A DNA stretch of 42,188 nt from Pseudomaricurvus alkylphenolicus (lineage in GTDB: Bacteria; Pseudomonadota; Gammaproteobacteria; Pseudomonadales; Cellvibrionaceae). Location: NCBI RefSeq assembly GCF_011683955.1, contig NZ_JAAQPI010000030.1:1-42188 (forward strand), given 5' to 3'. The notes under the pieces were generated by a model that did not search any database, was not told the DNA's origin, and saw nothing but the letters and a program-made list of their open reading frames with translations. The translations under genes were made by a program, and so were the position numbers. Positions 15,656-23,715 of this stretch are shown here, in pieces. The stretch's first letter is position 1, and each line of letters starts with the position of its first letter.

Positions 15656-17056
15656 ATGAAGCAAAACAGCAATGAATTAACGAAGCTGATTGAGGAACAC
15701 AACCTGGACACCGTCTCGGTAGTGGCCTCGGACTTGCACGGGATAGCACGAGGCAAGAAAGTACCGGCCAAGCGACTGTTGCAGAGCAGCAGCTCGCCCA
15801 TGCGCATGTCTAACCTGATGGCGATGCTGGACTACGCCGGCGTTCCCTTCCCTCCTCCTGAGGGGGACGAGCGCTGGTGGCCTTCCTGGAGCGAGGGTTA
15901 CACCGATACCCGTGCCGTTATCGACCCCAACAGCGCCCGCCTGGTGCCCTGGCAACCCGGCACCGGCCTGGTGGTCTGTGACTTTGAGCATGTGGATGGT
16001 CGCGGCGAGCTGAATTATATGCCCCGCGCCACCCTGAAGCGGCTGACCCAACGCCTGGCCGATAGGGGTTACGACACCAAGGCGGCCATCGAAATGGAAT
16101 TTATGCTGTTTGATGAAACCGACCGCAGCGCGGCGGAAAAACACTATAAAGACCTGACTCCGCTCTGGCCTACGCCCCAGGCCTACTGTTTAACCACCCT
16201 GGGCCGCCACGATGAGGTCATTACCGGCATTCGCGACCAGCTGGCCGGCTTCGGCCTGCCCATCGAGACCTGGAATGTCGAAGCCGGTCCCGGGCAGGTG
16301 GAGATGAACCTCCCCCCCAGCGAAGCACTGGCCTCGGCCGATCAGGGGTTTCTGTTCAAACACGCCCTGAAAGAAGTGGCCGCCCAAAAGGGCCTTTACG
16401 CCTCGTTTATTTCCAAACTCTCCAGCGCCGGTTTTGGCAACGGCACCCACCTTAACTTCTCTTTGTGGAAAGATGGCCAGAACGCCTTTCATAGTGGCGA
16501 TGCTGAAAACCCACAATCGGAAACCCTAAAGTATTTCACTGGCGGTCTGGTGAAAACATTGCGGGAGTTTACCCTGATGTATGCCCCCACCGTGAATGCC
16601 TACCGTCGCTTTGTGCCCTACTACTCCACCGGCATGATGGTTTCCTGGGGCTACGACAACAAGTCCAATACCGTGCGCACGGTAACTGAAAGCCCATCCC
16701 TGTGCCGGGTAGAGCAGCGCACCGCCGGCGGCGACGTCAACCCCTATCTGTTGATGGCGGCGTGTATTGCCGCAGGCCTGTACGGCATAGACAACCAGAT
16801 CGAACCGCCGGCACCCACCCTGGGGGATGCCTATGCCGACCCGAACCTGCAGACCGTACCCACCACACTTGAAGAGGCTATCGAGCTCTTCGAGCAGAGT
16901 GAAGTGACCAACCAATACCTGGGCGAAGATTTCGTCCGTTTTTACGCCCACAGCCGCCGACAGGAAGCGCTGGCCTTTGCCGACGCCACCCAAGGCATGC
17001 CAGACACCAGCGAAGTGACTGACTGGGAACTGGCCCGTTACCTGGAGATTGTATGA
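15656..17056 (+). CDS. Glutamine-synthetase-like gamma-glutamyl-amine (polyamine) ligase
   Basis: 466-residue GS-fold ATP-dependent ligase, likely joining glutamate to an amine (PuuA / GlnA3 / PauA type), not housekeeping GlnA. Metal and nucleotide residues are recognisable: E146 and E148 (IEMEFML), E209 and E216 (VEAGPGQVEMN), H265 (GNGTHLNFSLW), R317-R318 (NAYRRF) and E353/R355 (VEQRTAG). SASDLHG-like and RGKKVP near the N-terminus match amine-ligase members. It overlaps the next gene, a PuuD-like hydrolase, by 4 bp. Related GS homologues act in putrescine, isopropylamine, aniline and cyclic-amine catabolism. The divergent P450 and two flanking ferredoxins make an oxidative amine pathway the best guess. 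The substrate amine is not known. The 58-bp element and a leader hairpin lie upstream. Confidence 0.88.
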   Translation: MKQNSNELTKLIEEHNLDTVSVVASDLHGIARGKKVPAKRLLQSSSSPMRMSNLMAMLDYAGVPFPPPEGDERWWPSWSEGYTDTRAVIDPNSARLVPWQPGTGLVVCDFEHVDGRGELNYMPRATLKRLTQRLADRGYDTKAAIEMEFMLFDETDRSAAEKHYKDLTPLWPTPQAYCLTTLGRHDEVITGIRDQLAGFGLPIETWNVEAGPGQVEMNLPPSEALASADQGFLFKHALKEVAAQKGLYASFISKLSSAGFGNGTHLNFSLWKDGQNAFHSGDAENPQSETLKYFTGGLVKTLREFTLMYAPTVNAYRRFVPYYSTGMMVSWGYDNKSNTVRTVTESPSLCRVEQRTAGGDVNPYLLMAACIAAGLYGIDNQIEPPAPTLGDAYADPNLQTVPTTLEEAIELFEQSEVTNQYLGEDFVRFYAHSRRQEALAFADATQGMPDTSEVTDWELARYLEIV

Positions 17057-17811
17057 CCCGCGACAAGACACACCCGAAACCCATCATCGGCATTATCGCC
17101 TGGCGCCAGAACATCGAGGTCTGGAGCAGTCAAATGGACCTCTACATACTGGATGCACCCTACGTTAACCGGGTCCAGGCCGCTGGCGGCATGCCGGTGC
17201 TGATTCCCCATGTGGAGCCCGCCGACGCTGAAGCGCAGATAGCAGTCGTAGACGCACTGTTGATTACCGGCGGCGACGACCTGGACCCCAGCTCCTACGG
17301 TGCGACGGACGAAGGCCATTGCCTGGGCACCAATATTGCCGCCGATCGCAGTGAAATCGCGCTGGTGCAAGCGGCCGCCAAGCGGGGCATTCCGGTGCTG
17401 GGCACCTGCCGTGGCATTCAAATTATCAATGCCGCCTTCGGCGGTAACCTGCACCAGGAAATGCTTGGCGAGGGCGGTATCTGCCACGGCCCCAGGCCCG
17501 AAGTGTTGGATGAGATACTGGCCATTCGCCACGACCTGGAAATCGCCCCCGACTCCCTGCTGGCCCGCGCGCTAGGTACCGAGCGGCGCCAGATTAACAG
17601 CACCCACCACCAGGCCGTTAAGGAGGTTGCCCCCGGATTTCGCGCTGTCGGCTGGGCACCGGACGGTACGGTGGAGGCCATTGAATCCACCCAACACGAC
17701 CACATTCTGGGGGTACAGTGGCACCCGGAAAAATTGCCGGCCCCGGACAATCAAGAGCTGTTTGAACAATTGATTGGCGCCGCCATTGAGCGCAAAACCG
17801 CGTTTAATTGA
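17053..17811 (+). CDS. Class I glutamine-amidotransferase-type gamma-glutamyl hydrolase (PuuD-like, C26)
   Basis: 252-residue peptidase C26 / class I GATase domain protein. The catalytic triad is C119 in LGTCRGIQ, with H224 and E226 in VQWHPE. ITGGDDLDPSSYG and STHHQAVK are characteristic of gamma-glutamyl-GABA hydrolases. It should release glutamate from a gamma-glutamylated product after oxidation. The ATG overlaps the stop of the ligase gene (ATGA), implying translational coupling. This ligase-hydrolase pair is the core of the Puu pathway and of the aniline AtdA1/AtdA2 pair, so the substrate class (amine) is well supported while the exact compound is not. Confidence 0.9.
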   Translation: MTRDKTHPKPIIGIIAWRQNIEVWSSQMDLYILDAPYVNRVQAAGGMPVLIPHVEPADAEAQIAVVDALLITGGDDLDPSSYGATDEGHCLGTNIAADRSEIALVQAAAKRGIPVLGTCRGIQIINAAFGGNLHQEMLGEGGICHGPRPEVLDEILAIRHDLEIAPDSLLARALGTERRQINSTHHQAVKEVAPGFRAVGWAPDGTVEAIESTQHDHILGVQWHPEKLPAPDNQELFEQLIGAAIERKTAFN

Positions 17812-17847
17812 TTCCCCACTTCAACAAGGTTTATGCAGGAAAAGGTT

Positions 17848-18519
17848 ATGCCTATGATTCAACTCACTGCCGCTGACGGTTTCACTCTGGATGCCTATCA
17901 GGTTTTACCGCAAGGCACACCTAAAGGCGCCGTGGTTGTGATTCAGGAAATTTTTGGTGTTAACGGTCATATCCGCCAGGTAACCGACAGCTATGCCGCC
18001 GCCGGTTACGTGGCCATTGCCCCGGCACTGTTTGATCGCCAGGAAAAAGACGTACAGCTCGGTTATGATCAGGAAGCGCACTGGAACAAAGGCATGCAGT
18101 TGGCTTTTGAAGGTTATGATCGCGACGCGGGCATGAAAGATATTCAGGCCGCCGTGGATGCCGTCGCCCAGTACGGCAAGGTGGCTATTGTTGGCTACTG
18201 TTTCGGCGGCCTGCTGGCCTGGCTGGCGGCCAACCAGGTAACGGGGTTGAGCGCCGTGTCTTCCTACTACGGCGGATTTATTGGCCAGGAAGCCCATCGC
18301 AAACCGCAATGCCCGGTGATCCTGCACTTCGGCAAAAAAGACCTGCATATACCTGAAAGTGAAATCAATATGGTGCGCGAAGCCAATCCAGAGGTCACTA
18401 TCCATATGTACGATGCCGACCACGGCTTCAACTGTGACCACCGTGAAAGCTATCACGCGGAAAGCTCCGCCCTGGCCAAAGAACACACCTTGGCTTTTTT
18501 TAACGCACAGCTCAGCTAA
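17848..18519 (+). CDS. Dienelactone hydrolase family protein
   Basis: Alpha/beta hydrolase of about 223 residues, dienelactone-hydrolase type. The triad is complete: C118 in GYCFGG, D165 in KKDLHIP and H192 in DADHGF. The regulatory Glu is in IQEIFG (E34). The open frame begins at 17833, but AGGA at 17837 is seven bases before the ATG at 17848 (MPMIQL), so that start is preferred. It is cytoplasmic and follows the gamma-glutamyl hydrolase gene by about 36 bp. A lactone or enol-lactone formed after oxidation of the substrate is a possible target; many DLH proteins instead hydrolyse other esters, so function is open. Confidence 0.87.
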   Translation: MPMIQLTAADGFTLDAYQVLPQGTPKGAVVVIQEIFGVNGHIRQVTDSYAAAGYVAIAPALFDRQEKDVQLGYDQEAHWNKGMQLAFEGYDRDAGMKDIQAAVDAVAQYGKVAIVGYCFGGLLAWLAANQVTGLSAVSSYYGGFIGQEAHRKPQCPVILHFGKKDLHIPESEINMVREANPEVTIHMYDADHGFNCDHRESYHAESSALAKEHTLAFFNAQLS

Positions 18520-18545
18520 ACCGATTCAAAGAGATACCGATTACT

Positions 18546-18866
18546 ATGCCACTGATTACCTATATCGAAGCCGATGGCACCGAACACAAAGTAGACGTTG
18601 CCACCGACACCACCCTGATGCAGGGTGCGGTTAACCATATGATTGACGCCATCGCCGCCGAGTGCGGCGGTGCCGGCACCTGCGCCACCTGTCACTGTTA
18701 TGTGGATGAAAACTGGCGCGAAAAAATCACCGCCCCCAGTGATATGGAGGCACAAATGCTGGAACTGGTGATGGAGCCCAGGGACAACAGTCGCCTGAGC
18801 TGCCAGATTAAGGTCGACGCGGATATGGAGGGCATGGTGGTGCGTTTGCCGGAGGCGCAGTACTAA
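18546..18866 (+). CDS. [2Fe-2S] ferredoxin, putidaredoxin/adrenodoxin type
   Basis: 106-residue ferredoxin with C40-x5-C46-x2-C49 (CGGAGTCATC) and C86 (LSCQI), the spacing of vertebrate-type [2Fe-2S] ferredoxins that feed class I P450s. PRDNSRLSCQI is the conserved C-terminal block. It is the last gene of the plus-strand operon, 26 bp behind the dienelactone hydrolase gene. Together with the [3Fe-4S] ferredoxin across the divergent promoter it gives the single P450 two candidate electron donors. No reductase is nearby. Downstream lies a carboxylase pseudogene on the opposite strand. Confidence 0.92.
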   Translation: MPLITYIEADGTEHKVDVATDTTLMQGAVNHMIDAIAAECGGAGTCATCHCYVDENWREKITAPSDMEAQMLELVMEPRDNSRLSCQIKVDADMEGMVVRLPEAQY

Positions 18867-18889
18867 GCCTCGACTGCCGTGAACCCAGG

Positions 18890-19645
18890 CTGATATTTCT
18901 TCTCTGTGAGTTTGACCGTATGACTAAACAATAAGGGTTTCGCATAAAGATAGTGACAATCGGTGCTTTCATCTTGGCACCGGCTGTAAACATTGCCGCC
19001 ATTTTCCTGGCAGCCCCCTGAGCTTCGCTTTCCGGGCCAACCATAAACCCTGGGGTATCACACAAAGACACCAAAGGCAGGTTAAAGCTGCTACACAGAT
19101 TTATAAAGTTGGCGGCTTTTTCCGCAGCCTCGGCATCAATAGCTCCACCCAAAACCTTACAATCATTACAGATAACACCAAACGGTTTACCTTCGAGGCG
19201 CATAAAACCGGTAATAATGCCCCCACATAAGCCTGCCCCGATTCAGTAAACGACTGCGTATCTGCCAAAGTGGTAATGATCTTTCGAACATCGTAAGTAT
19301 ACCGGCGGTCTTCCGGCATCAGGCTCCAGATTGGTGATTGTTCCGCACAATGCCACTGCTTCAGTGTTCCTTGAAAATAAGACAACAGATCTTTGACCAA
19401 ACGGGTAGCATGAGCTTCGTCATCGGCAACAATATCCAGCGTTTGGCGGATGCGTTGGCGAAAATCATTCAGGGTGCCATAATGAGCAGAGTTTGTATTA
19501 TCTATATCCAGCTCAGCAATCGACTCACTACTCGATTCAGTTTTAGACTTCGCAATCAGATCCATAATCACGGCGCCTTTTTGCAGCGTCTGGCCTTCAC
19601 TGGTGAACATCTGTCCCACCAGGCCGGATATCGGCGCCTTAAGAT
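18890..19645 (-). pseudogene. Broken acyl-CoA carboxylase remnant (biotinyl segment plus carboxyltransferase)
   Basis: Reading leftward on the minus strand there is a biotinyl-domain-like segment (LKAPISGLVGQMF...LQKGAVIMDLIA), then a carboxyltransferase N-terminal part (DFRQRIRQTL...TYDVRKIITTLAD). After a one-base frameshift near 19205 the characteristic GFMRLEGKPFGVI, LGGAIDAEAA and LVSLCDTPGFMVGPE follow. The biotin-attachment AMKM motif is absent and the frame fails after PIVTIFMR, about 150 residues short of a normal end. Both ends are missing: the 5' side runs into the 3' end of the DsbB-like gene and the 3' side into the ferredoxin gene's end. It is therefore a decayed, deletion-flanked gene, not an active enzyme. 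Boundaries are approximate. Confidence 0.8.
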
Positions 19646-20049
19646 GTCTCAAGGCTCTTCGTGTATTTTCTTTCAACGCCATCCACCAAGATTAACCACA
19701 ACTGAGCAACGATAATAAACAACGCTGCACCTGAAAGAATAAAGGGATCAACAAATATATCTTCATGGAAAGCAAACTCACCACTGGATATTTTTTTCCA
19801 GTGCATAAAGTTCTGATTTACCGCGACAATTATCCCCATCAAGCCGACCACTGAAGCCAGATACTTGAACACCCACTGTCTCGCCACTGGAAATAAGAGA
19901 AACAGCCCCAGCAATGCGATAACCGTTCTCTGCACCCGGCAGTAGGGACAGACATACACCAGACCAGAAAGCTCAAGGGCCCATGCTCCAATGCCGATAA
20001 ACACAGTAACAATACCAAGAATACGCTGATGCTTCTTAAGAAATTCCAA
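19639..20049 (-). CDS. DsbB-like membrane protein with a single CxxC pair
   Basis: 136-residue membrane protein with about four hydrophobic segments. CPYCRVQR (C34, C37, Q40, R41) follows the first segment, matching the CxxCxxQR pattern of DsbB disulfide oxidoreductases. The second periplasmic Cys pair of DsbB is missing: the later loop (NFMHWKKISSGEF) has no Cys. The frame opens at TTG (20049), yet the only good ribosome site, GAGGAGG (20072-20078), is over 20 bases upstream and no in-frame ATG lies between, so the true start may be a rare codon or the gene may have decayed. Its 3' end abuts the carboxylase remnant. Function uncertain. Confidence 0.6.
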   Translation of the reverse strand: MEFLKKHQRILGIVTVFIGIGAWALELSGLVYVCPYCRVQRTVIALLGLFLLFPVARQWVFKYLASVVGLMGIIVAVNQNFMHWKKISSGEFAFHEDIFVDPFILSGAALFIIVAQLWLILVDGVERKYTKSLETS

Positions 20050-20157
20050 TTCGAATATGTTGATAAATTTTCCTCCTCAGTTGAAATAGGTTCGCTATGA
20101 TTTGTACATCATGGGGTAATCACAGAGTAACTGGGGTGACCATTTAATTGTCACAGC

Positions 20158-20919
20158 CTAGTTTTGAATATTGAGAAAATTCTTGAATGCTTTTTGTGCT
20201 GCATCTGAATTCAAGCAGTCACCCAGGGCTCGAAACTCCGCAATCACTCGGTCTTCTAGGGGCTCTGGAGCTCTATTAAAAAGCCGTTTCGTGGCCCGCA
20301 GCGCGGATAGTGGTTTCTCTGCCAATCTCTCTGCGTAAGATAAGCTAAGCATTCCCAGAACATCTTCACCAACGACCTCAGAAAATATTCCAAGAGATAG
20401 CGCTTGATCCGCTAAGATGGATTTTGCTTCATAGAAAATTCGTAAAGCCTTGGCATGTCCGACCAATCGCTCCATGAGAGCGGTTGCTCCCGCCTCAGGA
20501 ACCAGGCCAAGGTCGACGAAAGGATACCGGACTGACGCACTCTCTGATGCGATTACCGCATCACAGTGAAGCAGCATAGTGGCACCGAATCCAATTGCTC
20601 TCCCTTTAACAGAGGCTATCAATGGCTTATCCAGCTCAATTAACGCAAATACAATATCCGTAGATGGAGTAGCCTTGTCAGCAAGTTTGTCAGCGCTCCA
20701 CATTTGTCCGACAAACTCTTTGATGTCGTTACCCGCACTAAAATCTGTCCCGTTGGCTGACAACAGGAGCACATGAACACGGTCATCATGCTGCGCTTTG
20801 CGCAGTGCAATTGCCAGTTCAGAATACACGTCTTGAGTAAAGGTATTTAACCTATTTGGGCGATTCAACGTGATTCGAGCTACCCTGTTCTCTACCTGGT
20901 ATAGAATATTACTCACCAC
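20158..20919 (-). CDS. Enoyl-CoA hydratase/isomerase (crotonase family)
   Basis: 253-residue crotonase-fold enzyme. The two oxyanion-hole segments are FSAGNDIKEF and GRAIGFGATMLLHCD. The active-site helix reads FVDLGLVPEAGA, with E142 at the PEG-type position used by peroxisomal enoyl-CoA isomerases; the hydratase Glu position (FGQPE) is not kept. A delta3-delta2 isomerase role is therefore a little more likely than hydratase. The start is GTG at 20919 with AGGAG in front. It is the last gene of the rightmost minus-strand catabolic run, 198 bp downstream of the acyl-CoA dehydrogenase gene. The role would be processing an unsaturated acyl-CoA. Confidence 0.88.
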   Translation of the reverse strand: MVSNILYQVENRVARITLNRPNRLNTFTQDVYSELAIALRKAQHDDRVHVLLLSANGTDFSAGNDIKEFVGQMWSADKLADKATPSTDIVFALIELDKPLIASVKGRAIGFGATMLLHCDAVIASESASVRYPFVDLGLVPEAGATALMERLVGHAKALRIFYEAKSILADQALSLGIFSEVVGEDVLGMLSLSYAERLAEKPLSALRATKRLFNRAPEPLEDRVIAEFRALGDCLNSDAAQKAFKNFLNIQN

Positions 20920-21117
20920 AATACTCCTTAGATCCCGACCACCTCAACACTATTCCGATGCCTATTCTCCGTAGCCGTTTCGAATCAGACGGCCAAGACC
21001 TATAACCACCTGCATCCATTCCGGTTTCTGGAAGATCCGAGCACGCTTCTGGGATCTTAGTCTTGCACCTTCCTGTTTTAGCATTATCAATGCACATATT
21101 TTTAGGCATCTTTATGG

Positions 21118-22293
21118 TCAGAAGTTACGAATATTGAACGGTTCGTATTCGTCAGATAAGGAGTTTCGACTGATTATCAATTTCATTATCTCAGAGGCTC
21201 CGCCAAATATTCGGGCTATACGCGCATCGGTATACTGTCGAGAAATTGGGTACTCATCCATGTATCCGGCACCACCGTGAATCTGTACACCAATATCCGC
21301 CGCTTTGCATTGCAGTTCACTGGTCAACAGTTTAGCTTTCGCTGCATCAACCGCTGTCAACTCACTGGCATTGTGCAAGGCTACACACTGGTCTATATAT
21401 GCTTGCGCCACATCCAGCTCAGTACGCAGTTCAGCGAGCGTAAACTGGGTATTCTGAAATGCTGACAAGGGCTTACCAAACATCGTTCGCTCAATAGCGA
21501 AGTCCCGAGCCAAATCAAACGATAACTGAGCTGCACTCAATGCTGCGCAGGAGCCGATTAGTCGTTCTTCAGCCAATCCCTCCATAAGGTAATGAAATCC
21601 TTTTGTGGGATCGCCGAGAAGGTTCCTCTTTGGGACCTTCACATTATTAAAAAACAGCTCTGCAGTATCCTGCGCCTTCATGCCCATTTTTTTGAGGTTA
21701 CGCCCGCGGTCAAAACCCTCCATATCGCGTTCTACCACGAATAAACCCATCGCATGAGGATTGTTTTCCGGGTCCGTCTTAGCCGCTACTACAACAAGGT
21801 CTGCATTGATACCGTTAGATATATAAGTTTTGGACCCATTGAGAAGGTAATAATCTCCCATATCCTTGGCATGGCTTCTAATTCCCGCCAGATCGCTGCC
21901 AGCATCCGGCTCTGTCATGGCGATAGCCAGAATGTGTTCACCAGTCACACATTTAGGCAAGAAACGCAACTGTTGCTCTTTGGTTCCGTAACGTATGAAA
22001 TAGGGTCCAACCAGGCGGCTATGCAATGTGGAATACCAATCGTAGGTTCTGGCATAGGCGTTTTCTTCGATAATAATCTGTTCATAGCGGAAATCATCAT
22101 CGCCTACACCACCGAATGCTTCTTCTGGCCATACCATCAGAAATCCTTGATCGCCCGCACGTTTAAACGCACTGCGATCTACAATTCCCTGCTCCCGCCA
22201 CTGCTCCATATACGGAACAATTTCCTCCCGCAAGAACTTTCGATAGGCTTCACGGAACATATTCTGCTCTTCGCTAAAAATTCTCTTTAACAT
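21118..22293 (-). CDS. Acyl-CoA dehydrogenase
   Basis: 391-residue FAD-dependent acyl-CoA dehydrogenase. Signature segments are AIAMTEPDAGSDLAG, QIHGGAGYMDEYPISR and ARIFGGASEIMK. The last lacks the Glu of medium-chain enzymes (EGT replaced by GGA). The catalytic base is probably the Glu in LAEERL (around residue 243), as in long-chain and isovaleryl-type enzymes. ERTMFGKPL fits the helix after that base. The ATG at 22293 is chosen; a TTG one codon earlier is also open. It sits 57 bp behind the BAAT-type gene. It oxidises an acyl-CoA made by the upstream ligase, passing electrons to an electron-transfer flavoprotein encoded elsewhere. Confidence 0.92.
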   Translation of the reverse strand: MLKRIFSEEQNMFREAYRKFLREEIVPYMEQWREQGIVDRSAFKRAGDQGFLMVWPEEAFGGVGDDDFRYEQIIIEENAYARTYDWYSTLHSRLVGPYFIRYGTKEQQLRFLPKCVTGEHILAIAMTEPDAGSDLAGIRSHAKDMGDYYLLNGSKTYISNGINADLVVVAAKTDPENNPHAMGLFVVERDMEGFDRGRNLKKMGMKAQDTAELFFNNVKVPKRNLLGDPTKGFHYLMEGLAEERLIGSCAALSAAQLSFDLARDFAIERTMFGKPLSAFQNTQFTLAELRTELDVAQAYIDQCVALHNASELTAVDAAKAKLLTSELQCKAADIGVQIHGGAGYMDEYPISRQYTDARIARIFGGASEIMKLIISRNSLSDEYEPFNIRNF

Positions 22294-22350
22294 CAAAAAT
22301 TGCCCTGCTATTTACAAATGTCGTCACTCCAGCGAGAAATGTTTGACCAC

Positions 22351-23715
22351 CTAGGCCAGATGGCTCCGGAAAAAGTCGATCATTTTTCGCCAGCCTTCCC
22401 GTTGCAATCGTGCTATCCCTGCCGGTGTGCCCCCCATAGTCATATTGATCGGCAACAAGGGATGAAGAATGCTGTCAGAGAGCATGGTTGGCAAACCGGG
22501 AAAAGTGAACATATGGCCTGATTCCGGAACGGTAAAACTTTCGACATCAAATGCATAGTTACATGCTTTCAGTCTTTCTGTAGCTCTTTCCACCGCCAAC
22601 TTGGATGGCCAGGCTTCATCGTCTTCACCCCAGATAATCAACACCGGGCACTGCATTCTTTCAATGGGAATCGCGGCTCTTTCGTAAATATCCGACGCCG
22701 CATAAAAGGGTTCAAGATTCATGCGCGCATTAAACAATTTGCCATCCGTGGGAACCTTAAGCTCAGGCGGTACTCGCTCCCAGTCCTCGAGAGTGCCCGC
22801 CCAGGGCAGAGGCTCGCCTTCCAAAGTCCATGCTGCATGGGGGGTGCCAGTTTCATCAACAGCACAGAGCTGGAGGTCACCCGGTACCACCGGAACCACC
22901 GCCTTGATCATATCCGGCAGGTATGAGGCCACGATAAAACTGCCCTCTCCACCTTTTGAGGGGCCTGTAATACCGATACGGTCGTGACCAAGATGCTGGC
23001 GAAACCAATCAATGGCTTCGCGAAAATACTCCACGGGTACCCCTAACTGATACTGGGATAAATCCTCGTAGTTGAAGTACGCCAACGCCAACACTGAAAA
23101 CCCGTGAGAGGCCAGGATGGCCGCATCTTGTCGATAGATGCCCCCTCCCGAACCGGAAATCAGGATGACACCGGGATAACCTCGATCGGGTCTATTTACA
23201 GCTTGTGGTTCAAACAGCATACCTCGTAATCTGCCTTCGCGAAGCTCGGTCTCCACCACTGAAGCGGGATAAAACTCGCGAATCAACTCTGCCTCCGCAA
23301 GCAGTTCGCCACTGACTCTGGCTTGGAACTGAATGCTATGAGGGTCATCAGACTGGACTTCAGGCAGTCCTAGGCGATGCCCCCGTTTTACACCGGTTTC
23401 TGTAGGTGCCGCACCCTGCTGTTTGAAAGCGGCATGCCCTTCAGGTGCGTCAGGCGTCATTGACCAGAATAAGCCATCCACTCCGGGCTCTGCATAGCTG
23501 CCGGCCACCGGTGTCGCCTGGGACAGATCACAGGAACCCTGTTCATCGGTGATAAATGACGCCGTTGAAGTCCAGGCCACGTTAACATCATCAACCCAGA
23601 TGGCCTTGATATCAACTTTTGACTTTGCGGGAAAGTGAATCAATTTAGGGGCAATGGAGCGATCCATAACAATGCGATCAGTCCCCAGGTCTAGTACGGG
23701 TTTGTTTGCGCTCAT
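22351..23715 (-). CDS. BAAT-type acyl-CoA thioesterase / acyl-CoA:amino acid N-acyltransferase
   Basis: 454-residue protein with an N-terminal beta-sandwich bile-acid-hydrolase domain (about 1-165) and a C-terminal BAAT alpha/beta hydrolase domain. The nucleophile is S253 in GITGPSKGGEGS, the acid is D365 or D366 in WGEDDEAWP, and the His is H401 in ESGHMFTFPG. Amino-acid N-acyltransferases of this family use Cys at the nucleophile; Ser favours a thioesterase or plain hydrolase. Its ATG overlaps the stop of the VOC gene (4 bp), so they are co-translated. It may release the free acid from an acyl-CoA or hydrolyse an N-acyl-amino-acid-like bond. Substrate unknown. Confidence 0.85.
   Translation of the reverse strand: MSANKPVLDLGTDRIVMDRSIAPKLIHFPAKSKVDIKAIWVDDVNVAWTSTASFITDEQGSCDLSQATPVAGSYAEPGVDGLFWSMTPDAPEGHAAFKQQGAAPTETGVKRGHRLGLPEVQSDDPHSIQFQARVSGELLAEAELIREFYPASVVETELREGRLRGMLFEPQAVNRPDRGYPGVILISGSGGGIYRQDAAILASHGFSVLALAYFNYEDLSQYQLGVPVEYFREAIDWFRQHLGHDRIGITGPSKGGEGSFIVASYLPDMIKAVVPVVPGDLQLCAVDETGTPHAAWTLEGEPLPWAGTLEDWERVPPELKVPTDGKLFNARMNLEPFYAASDIYERAAIPIERMQCPVLIIWGEDDEAWPSKLAVERATERLKACNYAFDVESFTVPESGHMFTFPGLPTMLSDSILHPLLPINMTMGGTPAGIARLQREGWRKMIDFFRSHLA

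Noticed and set aside
15677-16144. 155-codon minus-strand frame opposite the ligase gene
   Set aside because: Shadow of the glutamine-synthetase-like gene, whose metal-binding residues are all in place on the plus strand.
12928-18866. A standard piperidine/morpholine operon
   Set aside because: The arrangement lacks a ferredoxin reductase and adds M29, DLH and C26 proteins, so assigning a specific cyclic-amine pathway would overreach.
20909-21109. 66-codon minus-strand frame between the crotonase and dehydrogenase genes
   Set aside because: No conserved features, overlaps the crotonase start, and its composition looks non-coding.
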